This document shows, piece after piece, positions 9,002 to 20,089 of a DNA stretch of 35,865 nt. The translations under genes and the position numbers were made by a program. The DNA lies in NCBI GenBank assembly GCA_051453625.1, contig JBOZIK010000001.1, positions 155,350,452 through 155,386,316 on the forward strand, given 5' to 3'. The number at the start of each line of letters is the position of its first letter. The first letter of the stretch is position 1. This stretch comes from Welwitschia mirabilis. Lineage: Eukaryota > Gnetophyta > Gnetopsida > Welwitschiales. The notes under the pieces were generated by a model, which made no database searches, was not told the DNA's origin, and saw only the letters and a program-made list of their open reading frames with translations.

Positions 9002-9229
9002 AAGTACAGAATACTGAATTATAAGCAATCAAGAGGCGTGCATTCGGTTCAATCATGGACTACAGAGACCTCCAACGAGTTTCAAAGAAAAAGATACATT
9101 CTCAAAAACTTCAAATTGGCAGGTTGCAATCGGCCGTAAGGTCGTATTTCGTAAACACATAATCATGTATTTTCAAACTCTACCGATTCTGCTTGTTTTG
9201 CCGCTGGAGCCTGGCCTATTAGGAAACGG

Positions 9230-11380
9230 TACCGAGGTGTTATACAAAATTAAAAATGAACATTAAGAATGAAAAAAAAAGTAAAATTTAGTCTATGAAA
9301 CTGTTTCCATTTGCAGTATTTTTAACATAGTTAAAAAGTATTAAGAGCAAGGTGTATATGCAAACTCATACTTTATTTAGATTTCCTTGTTTTGTACAAC
9401 TTAGAACCAGGGCTTACATATATTGAATAATTTATAGTATTTTTAAATGAAGACTTAATTTGGATGGTTTGGAGGAATGTCCCAAATCACTTTCTAGCCC
9501 TTACAAAAGGTAGCAAACGTCTTTAATATCTACATTTAAAAAATGACTCATAGAAATAAAACCTATACATTGCGACTTAAACTATCTTTAACGAGTAAGA
9601 TATATGTTGTAAGGAGTGGGGGACAGTGTTGGGTCATGTTAGATATTAACCTTCAAAATCTTCTAAAATGCATAGCAAGTCTAAAATTAAGAAACCCATG
9701 ACAAGGCTATAAAGATAGTACAACAAAAAATTAATTACCTGTGACAAAGCAATATACCATCATAACCAAAGATAAAGTGCTTGAAAGTAATAAAAGATAA
9801 TACTCAAAAGAAAGAAATGTGACACAACTTAAGGCAAAAGCATGTTAAGCATCCTTTGCTCTGTGATCCTTGAGTGGTATAAAACCACTCTTAGTCTTTG
9901 TTTTGTCCATTAGTTGTAGGCTATGTAAGGGCTAGCATGGAGATCTGAACCAAAAAAATATGTTGTACAACAAACATATTCCAACTATGCACTTATGAAA
10001 CTAAGCAAGGCTCATCCAATCAATCATTTAATAGCTAAATGAGATAATTAACCTCTAATTGAATCTTCTTCACTTGAGTGTGGATCTTAAAAATAATAAT
10101 TTACAAAATAACAGCCTTAAATCTTAAATCTAGAAAAACAGAGTTACTGATGCATTGAACAATATTCCTAAATTGCATGGAGGATATAGGTTCTAAAGTA
10201 ATTCCAAAGGAATAAATAATGTCATAAGATTTTTGGTAAATCTCTAGGACGAATATGCTTCTAGTTTAGATGAAATTTTTAAAAGGGTATAAGAACCCAC
10301 GTCCAAGCATTTTGAGCCATAAAATAATTATTGAAGCAATGCTAAAGAGTATGTTTCTTATTATAGAAAGGGCAAATACCAGTTGCAAATTTTAGATGGA
10401 GAAACCTTCTAGTTATATGTAGACTTTAATAAAAGATATACCACAAAACATGTTGTAGTTTTAGTAACGTGAGTAATTTCTAGGTGCTTTAAGCTCTTGG
10501 TATTTATCAACTCTCTAAGGTATCTTATAATTTATTAAGACAATTCTTAATGGATATGGCTTGCAAGAGCATATCGTAGTAATTTTTGCTTTATAAGATT
10601 AAAAAGATCATCATATTTCCATTGTATCGACTTTAGAGATAAAACATTATTAGTTTGAACATCAACCACATTGGAAATTTAAGAAATAAATTCTATAATT
10701 TATTTTTATAACACTCAAACCATTATAAAGCTATTGAAAGGTTTTCCATGAAATCCATTTATTATTCAAAAGAATACATGAAAGAAAAATGTCATCTTAT
10801 TAAACTAATGAGTTATGAACTAAGGTCTTAAAAAAGCAACTAAAGTTCCATTTAATGGTAACAACCATAAAACTACATTTTGCAACATTGAGAAACGGGT
10901 AGAAAAATTATTCTGAATAAACTTCATATAAATCATTTGCCATGCAATTCAAACCCTTTTTAAAATAACATAAACTTTTTGACATCCATTGGATATGAAC
11001 AAATTAATAGGATCACTACTACTCCAGCTTTGTTTATTCTTTGAATAAATACTCCTTAATCATCTAAAAAGTAAATCGGTATGATCTGCTCTTATAGATC
11101 AAGTATAACTAATGAGGGCCAAGTGCTCAAAACCACTTTTGTTTCATTTGTTTTGTTCCAGCATTATAATACAAAGCTCTCTTTTATCATTAAAAGCTCT
11201 TTTTTTTACATGTCTTCACCTTTTTACATTTTTTATAAATCTTCGGCCTTTATTGTTCTCCAGGCCTCACAATCTTTGTAGCTTCTAATTTGCTCATAAT
11301 TTTTTGCTTCTTTACTTGCTTATTGCTTTTGTTCAATGACTGTTTTGAATTTTTGAATTTTTGACTTTTTTGCAAAATTT
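9230..11380. other. AT-rich stretch without a recognised gene
   Basis: Both strands are full of stops, and the short frames (for example 11081-11281) are low-complexity with no known motif. A perfect 7-bp hairpin, GAGTGGT ATAAA ACCACTC, lies at 9872-9890. The stretch probably holds old LTR or env-region sequence, but I cannot assign it. Confidence 0.5.
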
Positions 11381-11385
11381 TCTAC

Positions 11386-11404
11386 AAGATTATCGTTACC
11401 GGTC
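11386..11404 (+). other. Possible degenerate Athila primer-binding site
   Basis: TATCGTTACCGG recalls the tRNA-Asp-type site GCGCCGTTGCCGG used by Athila elements. An AT-rich leader follows, then ATG at 11572 opening a very short frame. It lies about 3.2 kb before the first recognisable Athila gag block. It would belong to the element at 14640-21150 only if something was inserted between; it may mark another copy. Confidence 0.25.
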
Positions 11405-11599
11405 TTAACTTTCAAAATTTAATTATATGCATTTTAATCTCTTAATTTTATGCATTTTACATAAATTCGTAATTTGTGTAAGTGTTGCACTCTTTGATCT
11501 TTTAAAAAAGCTACATGTATCTTTGTCTTCTTCTTTTTTTTTCCTCTTTTACCTCTAAATTTCTTTACCTATGATGTTTATGACATCTAAAAATCATTC

Positions 11600-14500
11600 T
11601 TGGGACAATGAGGATTAATCACTTATTCTTGTCCAACCCCGCTCTTATTACTCTCTTAAATGAAGGACCTCTTAAATGTTCAAAGTTTGTCCCTAGCATA
11701 AAATCCTCTTTAGCTCCTAATTCCTCTTTTAAGATTGCTTTCTATTTCTCTTTAGCAGTTGTTCTTATCTCATTGAATTTTGTAACTTCTCCTTTTGTAA
11801 ATATAGGATCTATTTTTGTTAATATTTTATAGAGTTATGAACATTGAAATGCTTACTTTAAACTAATATTAAAAATTTTTATTTTTTGACCAATTCCATT
11901 AAAAAGAGCTATGCAACTTGGTTTCTTTAAAAATAATAAAAAAAAGGTAAAGGGGTTTAAATCTCAAATTGCAAATTTTCATGCATAAATAGTAGATCTA
12001 CAAGGACAAAAAGCAAAATTAAGTACCAAAATGTAAGCTAAATCTAAAGAAGTAAAAGATCTTAGGAAGTCATATAATGATTCAAAAATCATTATAATTC
12101 TCTTATAAGTTAAAAATTTCTAAAAAATTAAAAGCAATTTTAAATATTTTAAATAAAAATGTAAATATACAATAATTTATTTCTTGATATATTTTTCTTT
12201 AAATTGTTAACCTCATCCTTCATCATGTTTTAATTTCTATGTATAATAAACATATTCTTGCTACGCATGGTTTCAAAGTTATGTAGGCATGCTATTCCAC
12301 TAAGGCCTTAGCTTGCTACTTCTAAAATGATTCACGAAACTTTAGATATTTGCATTTTTCCAATTGCCTCAATAACCTTCATAAAACAGGAGTGAAAATT
12401 TGATTTTGATATGACCAATTTGACTTACACTTGAATTAGATGCTTTTCCAAACTTTCCACTTATTTTTCATTCTTTTAAATGTAAAATTATTGGTTGTAT
12501 CAGTTCAATCCTTTATGAACAAACTTTTTCCTTTGATGATGTTCAAAAGACACATTATTTGGTGAAGGTTACTTTAGTAGAGTGTAAATGTACTTTAACT
12601 CTGTAGGTTTCTAATTCTAGCATGACATTTTAAGAATTATATTGAATATTTATTTCATGTAGATTTTACTTTATTATTGTACTAAATACTAGAGTTTCTT
12701 CAATTTAGTTTTCTTATTTCAAGTGTGCATGTTTTTCATCCTTATAATACTTAATGGGAATTGAACTGTGTTATGCATTTCTATATTTCTCAGTAATATT
12801 CTATGTGTCAATCTTAGTTCCTTGTTATTTTCATTTAATGTTCTTTGAAAGTGATATCCTACTTTTAATGCTTTTGAAGTGAGTTACAAGAACTAAGATG
12901 ACCTAAAGTCTTCACTAACAGTTATATAGTGAATGAAATTATGTCACCATACTTGAGTTATGATGAATGATTAATGTGATTCCTTTGATAGAATTATAGA
13001 ATAATTATATTTTCATTAAGTTCTTGTCAATGTTATTATGGTATGCTAGATTCTAAGGGCTATGCCTCCTTCATAGCTCTATTCATCGGTTTATAAAACT
13101 CTTTTTCTTTTATGTTCTTGTTATACTCAATCACTTTGTGATAGCTATAGAATTAGTTTTATGCAACATTTACTATTTTGATTATTACAAATTATTATTT
13201 GGGAAGAATGACATTAGGACTATACTTCAAATGAAATTCCTAATAATATTGGTAAAAGTGGATTTTTTCTTCATTAGGATTTATATCCTAGGATGACAGT
13301 TGGAACTCCCGTTAATTACAACAATATAAAGTGTTATAAAAACTAATCCATAATAGTGTTCTAGCAATGTTCCAAGGATAGTGCCATGGTAGCTAGAGTG
13401 GAGCATGCATAAATAGTTTTATTTCTGCTCTTTTCATTTCCTACTTTTTTTCTTTTTATTTTTCATTACATTGGTCCTTTTCAAGTGACTTACTTTATTT
13501 TCTTTTTTTAGTGGATGGTACTGGCCCTTTTCGAGTGGAACCCTAACTGGTCCTTTTTCCTTTCTTATTTTTATACTGGTCTAACTCATTTTAACCTTTT
13601 TCTTTTTCTTATTTACATTTTAACAATTCATATTCTTGTAACTTACTTTTAGTTATACTGGTCCTTTTGTAGTGCCCTTTATATTTCTACAATTTTCATT
13701 TTAGTAATTTTACATTTCTATAATTTTTCAGTTATATTGGTTCCTTCCCCCCTAATTTTTAGCATTTATTTCTTTTTTCACTATAATTTATTTTATCTTT
13801 TTTCTCTTTTAGAATTATTATATTAGTTTTCCATGTAGGGATAACTAGTTTTTGTAAGGTTTCCAAAGAAAAGAATTTTTGTTTTTTTCCTTCCTATTTC
13901 TTTGCCTCTTCATGTTTTTCCCCATTCATGAGTCCTAAAGACATCGAAGAAAAAAATTTCTTATATGTTCTTTTTCTCACATTTGAGCATTTTAATCTTT
14001 ATGTTGCATTCTTGCATTACTTTTACTGCATATCTACATTTTGAAGTCCTTTTTTTTGTTTTTCCATTTCAATTATTTTTTATGTTGCATTGTATTTTAG
14101 GGTTTTTATGTTTTAGCCCATCCATATTTCACATTGATATGTTTCCACCACCACCAATCACTTCATTCTTATGTTAGAGTTAAATCACATATTTCCTCTT
14201 TTTCTTGAACTATTCTACCATGCCTAACTAGGACTGTTGCCTTCCTTGATTGATGCCAAGGGCCTTCTTGTGCATCCCACTTTCATCTTTTATCCAAATT
14301 CGTTTTAGGCCCTATTGTAATATTTTTTCACCTTGGTGACCCTCAAAACATATAAAAAAGTGCATGAATTGGCAACATAGATCTAAAGGACAATTATAAC
14401 ATACTAGTCTATGGCCTCATATGAACCTAAAGACAAATCTTAAGGGTAGGTCATTTTTAAGAGTAGCTTATGAGAGATATACAACAAGAAAAACCTAGAA

Positions 14501-14640
14501 CAAAATAACTACTTACACTTTCAATCTAAGTTTTCAAGAAGCAACTTTAATACATAATAACCTATGTAAACCCTTGAAGATTAACTTCGACTTTAATGCC
14601 TAAGAATGTTGTCCTACACAGTTCAACTTTCTACTACTAA
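11600..14640. other. AT-rich stretch without a recognised gene
   Basis: No protein domain is recognised. The minus strand over 11608-11832 gives a short charged trace (FNEIRTTAKEK, KAILKEELGAKEDFMLGTNF) that looks coding but is not identified. A T-rich segment with repeated ACTGGTCC motifs lies at 13460-13760. The rest has the character of LTR and leader sequence of the Athila element that follows. Confidence 0.45.
13460..13760 (+). repeat. Irregular ACTGGTCC(T)TTT repeats
   Basis: The motif ACTGGTCCTTTT or close variants occurs about six times at irregular spacing: near 13470, 13520, 13545, 13573, 13656 and 13733. The copies sit in T-rich sequence, three of them followed by AGTG. The spacing is too uneven for a simple tandem array. 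Confidence 0.45.
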
Positions 14641-15450
14641 CATGATTGAATTTAAGCCTACTATCATTTAACTATTATTACATTCTCATGGTTCAGAGTC
14701 TAAAGATCCTTATTTGCATTTGAAGGAGTCTAAATGTATTATTTTCACAATCCCTTAGAATCCCAACACTTTCTATGCCCTTAGATTGATCCTGTTTTCA
14801 TTTTTGCTTAAGGCGAGGGTGAAGTCTTGGTTATACACACTCAAACCCATCTCCATCACTACTAGGGCTAACCTTAACTAATATTTTATTAAGAAGTTCT
14901 TTCTTAGTTATAAGACAAATGCCATGATAAGAGAAGATATTAATTTTTAGTAAAAGAATCATGACAATTTTTTCCAAACTCTAGAACATTTGAGATATTT
15001 ACTCCTCAAGCGTTCACAACATGGTTTTGGACAAGATAAAGTCATAAGTTTTTTTATGAAGGCCTTTCCTCAAACCACAAATAACTTATAGAGATGATGT
15101 GAAGGAGAAGTTTCTTGGACTTATAGATAGATGAAGCTTGGGATTTCTTAGAAACCATCTCTAAGATTTTAAAGAACTAAGAGAAGCCTAATGAAACATC
15201 TAGATCATACCACACTATTAAGATAATGAATATCTTTAGGCTTTTTAATAACATTCAAATCCACAGCTAGGTAGATGAACTTTCTAGAAAGTTTGAAATC
15301 CTTGGACCCCCTGCAAGCCTATTATTCCTAAAAATGGTTGTATTCATCATATAGAAATGCATGAGACTTCAGAATGTCATGTTATCCTCATGTTTCAAAA
15401 TGTGGTAAAAATACAAGTGAACATTATTATTTTAGAACAATAATTGCAAG
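14640..15450 (+). pseudogene. Athila-type Ty3/gypsy gag, N-terminal and central part
   Basis: The frame reads NMIEFKPTII, then GSESKDPYLHLKESK (14690-14734), ALRLILFSFLLKARVKSWLY and TLKPISITT (about 14785-14850). KKFFLSYKTNAM and FFQTLEHLRYLL come next, then HGFGQDKVISFF (about 14900-15060). This is the order of the Athila retrotransposon Gag domain (HLKEF, FPFSLK-AKSWL, SITTW, FFPSHKTNAL, HGF). Numerous in-frame stops (for example in IP*NPN and LN*YF) kill it, although one frame holds over about 400 bp. Gag is then interrupted by LINE sequence and its C-terminal part resumes near 17290. Confidence 0.85.
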
Positions 15451-15756
15451 TGAACATTGTAGAACAATAACCCTTACTCTGATACCTATAACCTTAGATA
15501 GGGGAATCATCCAAACTTTTTATGGAGACAAAATAATTATAACTAAAAGGGTTTGGCTTTTAGGATGTGTAGCAATAGATGAAGGGATGGTTTCACCTCT
15601 GGTGCATCTTCCACATCCCAGAGATTGCCTCTTTTGTAGATTCTCCATGAAGTGCTTTCTTGGAGGCTTTCTAGAGGTGGTTTTCAGTTTTTAGGGTTCT
15701 TGCCCTTGGTACAATGCATGTTCAATGCATTTTCGGAAGCGAGACTTGGCTCTCCA

Positions 15757-16530
15757 ATGGTGGCAGAATCATCAAGTATCAAATCTTATGCAGATTCAGT
15801 GAGGAAAAGCAAACCTCTAAGTTTTTCTAACTTAAATTTTGGTTTCAAGCATGAAGGAGATATCAACTGTGGAAAGATGTCCATCTACTACTCAAAGCAT
15901 CTAGATGCTCATTTTAAAAATGGCCTCATTGGTAAATTTCAATCCTTAGGATGGCTCCTGTTCATTCAAAAATTGTTTCTATGATGCGATCAGAAGTTTC
16001 TTACAAGTTGCAAGGTAATCCCTCTCAGAAATGGGTTATTACATTTTGTTTTTGATTTTGAAGAAGAATAAGGTTTTACTAGGAGGGCCTTATTTTTTTG
16101 GTCATAGAGGTTTAGCCATTACCAAATGGTCCCCTTTTACTCTTGACAAACCCACCAATTTTTGAAAAGATACCATTTTAGATTTTCATCTCAAACCCTC
16201 ACCTAAAAATATGACATCTAAATTTTTTTCAAGCAACTTGGTGATTTGTTGGAAGAGTCTATTAAACTTGACAGGAATATAGACTTAATGGCAAAAATGG
16301 CAATAACTAGAATATGTGTTTACATGAAACCAGATAGCTTTAAAGGAAAAAAAAAACTAATCCTAGATACTATGTTGGGAGAATCAGTTTTTAATGTAGA
16401 AATTGAATATATTTCATTGCAATGTTTGAAGTGTGGTGAAAATGGGCATATGATGGAGAAATGCCAAAAAAATAAGAAGTGGAAAAAAACTAGTGGCAAA
16501 AAGTCAAGGAAAAAGATCAAAAAATAAATC
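15757..16530 (+). pseudogene. Plant L1 LINE ORF1 (DUF4283 and CCHC), copy 1
   Basis: ATG at 15757 opens MVAESSSIKSYADSVRKSKP and runs to SKHLDAHFKNGLIGKF, with a stop at 15982-15984. Later blocks are CKVIPLRNGLLHFVFDFEEE (to about 16070) and, in another frame from 16082, GGPYFFGHRGLAITKWSPF. The last block (16246-16527) reads LEESIKLDRNIDLMAKM...TRICVYMKPDSF, then a complete knuckle CLKCGENGHMMEKC at 16423-16464, and ends in a Lys-rich tail. This is the standard layout of plant L1 ORF1: a DUF4283 RNA-binding domain followed by a zf-CCHC_4-type knuckle. Frameshifts and stops show it is dead. It lies inside the Athila gag and is homologous to copy 2 on the other strand (26390-27093). Confidence 0.85.
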
Positions 16531-17250
16531 ATCTTCAGTCCCAAATGATGATTCAATTACTCATGCAAATAAAGATGATATTTTGTCATAGGAGGAACTA
16601 GAATAGATGAAGGAAAATAAAATAAGAAATAAATAGAAAATAATAGAACAAAAAAAGTAGCACAGAGAGGATGTCTACAATGCACTAGTTTACTCTTCTA
16701 AATTACAATAATCCTTAGAAATGGAAATAAGATAGGAGTAAATAGATAATGGTAGTAGTGCATAGGAGGACATTTTAGACGCACTACAGCTAGTAGAACT
16801 CAAAAAACTAGACAAATAGATAAAAAAAAAATTTAGAATGAATATCAAAAAAGGTAATATTAAAAAGGAGATAAAGGAGGACATCCGAGATGGTAAGCAA
16901 TATCAACTTTCCTTCTAATGTATTTCCTAGAGTGACAGAGGGCTTGGGATTAGCCATGAAATTTTCCATCTTTAGAGTCTTCTGAATTCCATTGTATTAT
17001 AAACCCATTATGATAGCCAAGAGTCTATTTTGATTGGAATTGGAAACAATGGTTAACTAAATTAGATGCTAATATTTTGTGCTTTAATTACTAGTAGGAT
17101 TTCTATCATGATAGGAAAAATAGCTTTTAAAAAAGATTGTTTCTCCTCCTGTCTTAAGTTATAATATAATATACATTTACGGTTCAACTAAAAAAAGACA
17201 ACCATACTAAGCTTTTCTAAGTCAACCTTAAAATTAATGTCCTTTATCAT
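16531..17250 (+). pseudogene. LINE copy 1: linker and start of ORF2 endonuclease, truncated
   Basis: After a Lys/Glu/Asn-rich linker, weak traces of an ORF2 endonuclease start appear at about 16925-17215: an RGLG-like start (TEGLGLAMKF), then HKPIM-like and FDWNWKQWLTKLDANIL traces. They end with a IYGST that corresponds to the NIYGP motif. No later endonuclease or any RT sequence follows; Athila gag resumes near 17290. The copy is therefore cut off at its 3' side, unlike a usual LINE insertion, which loses its 5' side. Confidence 0.5.
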
Positions 17251-17289
17251 TATTTTTTAATCATCAAATCTTACCTTTCAATAATTAAC

Positions 17290-17700
17290 ACTCTTCATCA
17301 TGGAAGATACCCTCAAGATATTTATAAAAGCCCAAACTTAGATTAATGATAGCCAAAGAAAATTTAAGTAATAAACCTCTTCCATATTACAAAAACTAGA
17401 ATAAAACATACACTAGTTAAGTTAAGCCAATACTCATATTCTTTCTTCACTCAACCAACATAAGAAAGGCAAGTCTTCGATATCTCATGATCCAAACACT
17501 AGTAGTTGCAAAATGATAAATAGGATAGAAGACATAGGTGTTGAGGAAACTAAGGCCATACAACTAAGAAGTGAAAATAAATTAACCAAATTTTATAGAA
17601 AACTTTAATATAAGAGTTAAAGTAGCTATAAAATCTAAAGAGGATAAAGAAGTAAAGAATAAACAAGAATATAAATCCCTCCATACAAAGAGTTTTTATC
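17290..17700 (+). pseudogene. Athila gag C-terminal part
   Basis: MEDTLKIFIKAQT followed by IND resembles the LEDTLK-FIQTQT-IN segment of Athila Gag. KKGKSSISHDPNTS and ETKAIQLRSENK then correspond to the conserved REKGKFPSQ and AI-LRSG motifs. The stretch resumes the gag interrupted at about 15450 and leads into the protease region. Confidence 0.7.
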
Positions 17701-17757
17701 TTTACCTTAATAACTTAGAAAGGACCTATTAGTAAAGAAGCAAAAAGAGGCCTTATT

Positions 17758-18330
17758 TTCAAAGAAGTCAAAATCAATATCCCCATCTTAGAAGCGATTA
17801 AGCAAATTTCTTGTTATGCCAAATTTCTTAAAGACTTGTGTATAGTGAAGAGAAAAATGAAGTTAAAGGTAAATCCTTTCTTACCTCATAAACAAGTTTC
17901 ATTATTCAAAACTAGATCCCTCTAAAATACCAAGATCATATATGTTCAACCATTGCCATCACCACTAGAGATCAACATATCAAGTAAGCCTTATTAGATT
18001 TAAAAGCTAGTGTTAACCTTTTACCATATCACATCTATAAGAAGCTTAGTTTACATGGTCTTAAAGGTACTAGACTTTAACTGTAACTTGTTAACAATTC
18101 TTTCAACATATCTTTAGGAATAGTGGATGATTTTATTTTTCAAGTAAATAGTTACTACTTTCGAGTGGATGGAATGGAAAAAACACTTAACCATACAATT
18201 TTTGTCATCTTAAAGGATCTTTCCTTACAACCTCCAATATTTAAATAAACTATATGAATAATCTTATAAACATATATTTTGGGAAAATAATTGTTGAATT
18301 TAGTGTTTTTAATGCCATGAAATAACACTT
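17758..18330 (+). pseudogene. Athila protease region
   Basis: An undamaged frame begins FKEVKINIPILEAIKQISCY (17758) and AKFLKDLCIVKRKMKLK, the conserved region just before the Athila protease. The aspartic protease follows at about 17991: LLDLKASVNLLPYHIYKKL. The catalytic Asp is kept but the family's D-x-G-A-S reads D-L-K-A-S. GIVDDFIFQVNSYYFRVD (about 18118-18171) matches GIVEDVLVQVDKFYFPVDF. IVEFSVFNAMK closes the region. Stops occur between the blocks. Confidence 0.85.
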
Positions 18331-18689
18331 AAGTGATGATGGCTTTGAACATGTAGCATTTTGGTCTTGAGTCAGTTCTCCTCATCCAAAACATTTTTAT
18401 TATGTCTTTACTATAGACAATGATTCAAGTACCAACTTAGAAAGTAAGCCTTTAATTAAGTTAAAACCAAATTTTAGTGACCTTAAATATGCCTTTTTAA
18501 GTAAGAATTTAGTTCTTTAAGTGGTTATCAACTCATCCTAGTTCATTCCCCAAGAAAATTCCTTGCTATATGTATTGAGAAAGCACAAGTAAGCCTTAGA
18601 TCGTATACTTTTAAACATTAAATGGATTAACTTGAGTGTTTGCATGAACCTTATCTGTCAAGAAGAGAATTTGAAACCATCCATTAGAG

Positions 18690-19560
18690 CTCAAAGATGC
18701 ATCAACGCAATCTTGAATAGGTAGTTAAAAATGAAGTCATTAAGCTTTTAAACAATGGCATAATCTATTCAATCTCTAATAGAAAATGGATTAGTCTCAC
18801 ACAAACCGTATCAAAGAAATTAGAAAACATCTTAGCACCTAATAAATACAATTAACTTATTCCTACTAGGTGTGCTCCAAAGTGGAAAATGTGCATTGAC
18901 TGTAGAAAACTTAATGTTATGACTAGATAAGATCATTTTCTTCTTATCATTTTTTGTCAAATTCTTAAGCAGGTTACTAAATACCATTTCTATTACCTCT
19001 CAAATGGGTATTTAGACTATAATCAAATAGATATTACCTTGATGATTAAGAGAAAACCATATTCACTTACCCTTATGAAACTTTTATGTATAAACGTATG
19101 CCATTTGCTCTTTGTAATGATTTTGTTACTCTACAACATTGCATGTTTAGTATTTTTTTTTTTTAATTATTGGAATCTTGTATGAATACCTTTATGGATG
19201 ACTTTTCCATTTATGGGACATCTTTCAATCACTGCCTTCATAATATTAAACTTATTCTATTGACATGCATTAAANNNNNNNNNNNNNNNNNNNNNNNNNN
19301 NNNNNNNNNNNNNNNNNNNNNNNNNNNNNNNNNNNNNNNNNNNNNNNNNNNNNNNNNNNNNNNNNNNNNNNNNNNNNNNNNNNNNNNNNNNNNNNNNNNN
19401 NNNNNNNNTAAAATTGAAAAAAATTTAATCTTTTCTTATACATGTAAGATACTGTAGGAGATTCATTCAAAATTTTAACAAAAGTTTTAAAATTTTTTAT
19501 GATCTTAGTAAAGATGCTTTTTTTGAGTGAACATCTAATTATCAATAAGATTTTGATAAA
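18690..19560 (+). pseudogene. Athila reverse transcriptase
   Basis: The RT begins with VVKNEVIKLLNNGIIYSISN (about 18719) and KWISLTQTVSKK. LIPTRCAPKWKMCIDCRKLN, near 18860, matches the Athila-specific LIPTRVQNGWRVCIDYRKLN. DHFLL, a YHFYYLSNGYLDYNQIDIT trace and YKRMPFALCN follow. The catalytic box survives as FMDDFSIYG (about 19187-19215). The next part is lost in a 134-N gap (19275-19408), after which RRFIQNFNK and FDKLKEKL (to about 19575) correspond to YRRFIKDFSK and FDKLKELL. Several stops and frame changes show it is not functional. Confidence 0.9.
19275..19408. other. Assembly gap (134 N)
   Basis: A run of N inside the Athila RT, just after the FMDD box. The missing part is the thumb region, and its size is roughly what the protein alignment requires. 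Confidence 0.99.
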
Positions 19561-19575
19561 CTTAAAGAAAAACTT

Positions 19576-20020
19576 GACACAACACTAATAATTGAACCAC
19601 CTAATTGGAAACTACCTTTTGAAATCACGTGTAATGGTAGTGATTATGACATTAGTGCAATATTAAGTCATAGAGTTAAGAGAAAACCAATAGTAATCCA
19701 TATGATAGTAAGAACTTAAATAATAACCAACTCAACTACACTTTCATTGAAGAAGAGCTTCTTACGTTAGTTTTTGCTTCGGAGAAAGTTAGGCAATGAC
19801 TTATTGGTTCTAAAGTTATCATTTATATTGATCATTTCACCCTTAGTTATCATTTTACCAAGAATGATTCTAAGTATATATTGATTAGACATTCTACTCT
19901 TACAAGAATTTGACTTGAAAATTGAATTTAAAAAGGATTTTGATAATATAGTTATTGATCATCTTTCAAGAATTCCTCAAAACATTTTACATGATTCAGC
20001 TCCTAGCAATGATTCTTTTC
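19576..20020 (+). pseudogene. Athila RNase H
   Basis: TLIIEPPNWKLPFEITCNGSD (about 19585-19645) matches APIIQPPDWNLPFEIMCDASD, with the first catalytic Asp replaced by Asn. YDISAILSHR follows. Traces of NYTTTEKELL and of FRSYLLGSKVIVYTDH (LIGSKVIIYIDHF, near 19800) come next. The end LLQEFDLKIEFKKDFDNIVI and DHLSRIP (about 19900-19978) is well kept. Confidence 0.85.
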
Positions 20021-20089
20021 CTAACGAACGTATTTTCTTCATATCAAAAACTCCTTGTTCTCCAATATTGCTAGTTACTTAGTCTTCAA

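Noticed and set aside
14229-14252. GTTGCC...GATTG as an Athila primer-binding site
   Set aside because: The position before gag would be right, but the match to the tRNA-Asp site is poorer than at 11386 and needs an insertion within the motif.
16320-16884. Minus-strand frames over the LINE ORF1 and its linker (16320-16556, 16690-16884)
   Set aside because: They are shadows of the plus-strand Lys-rich coding sequence and read as Phe/Leu/Ser-rich noise.
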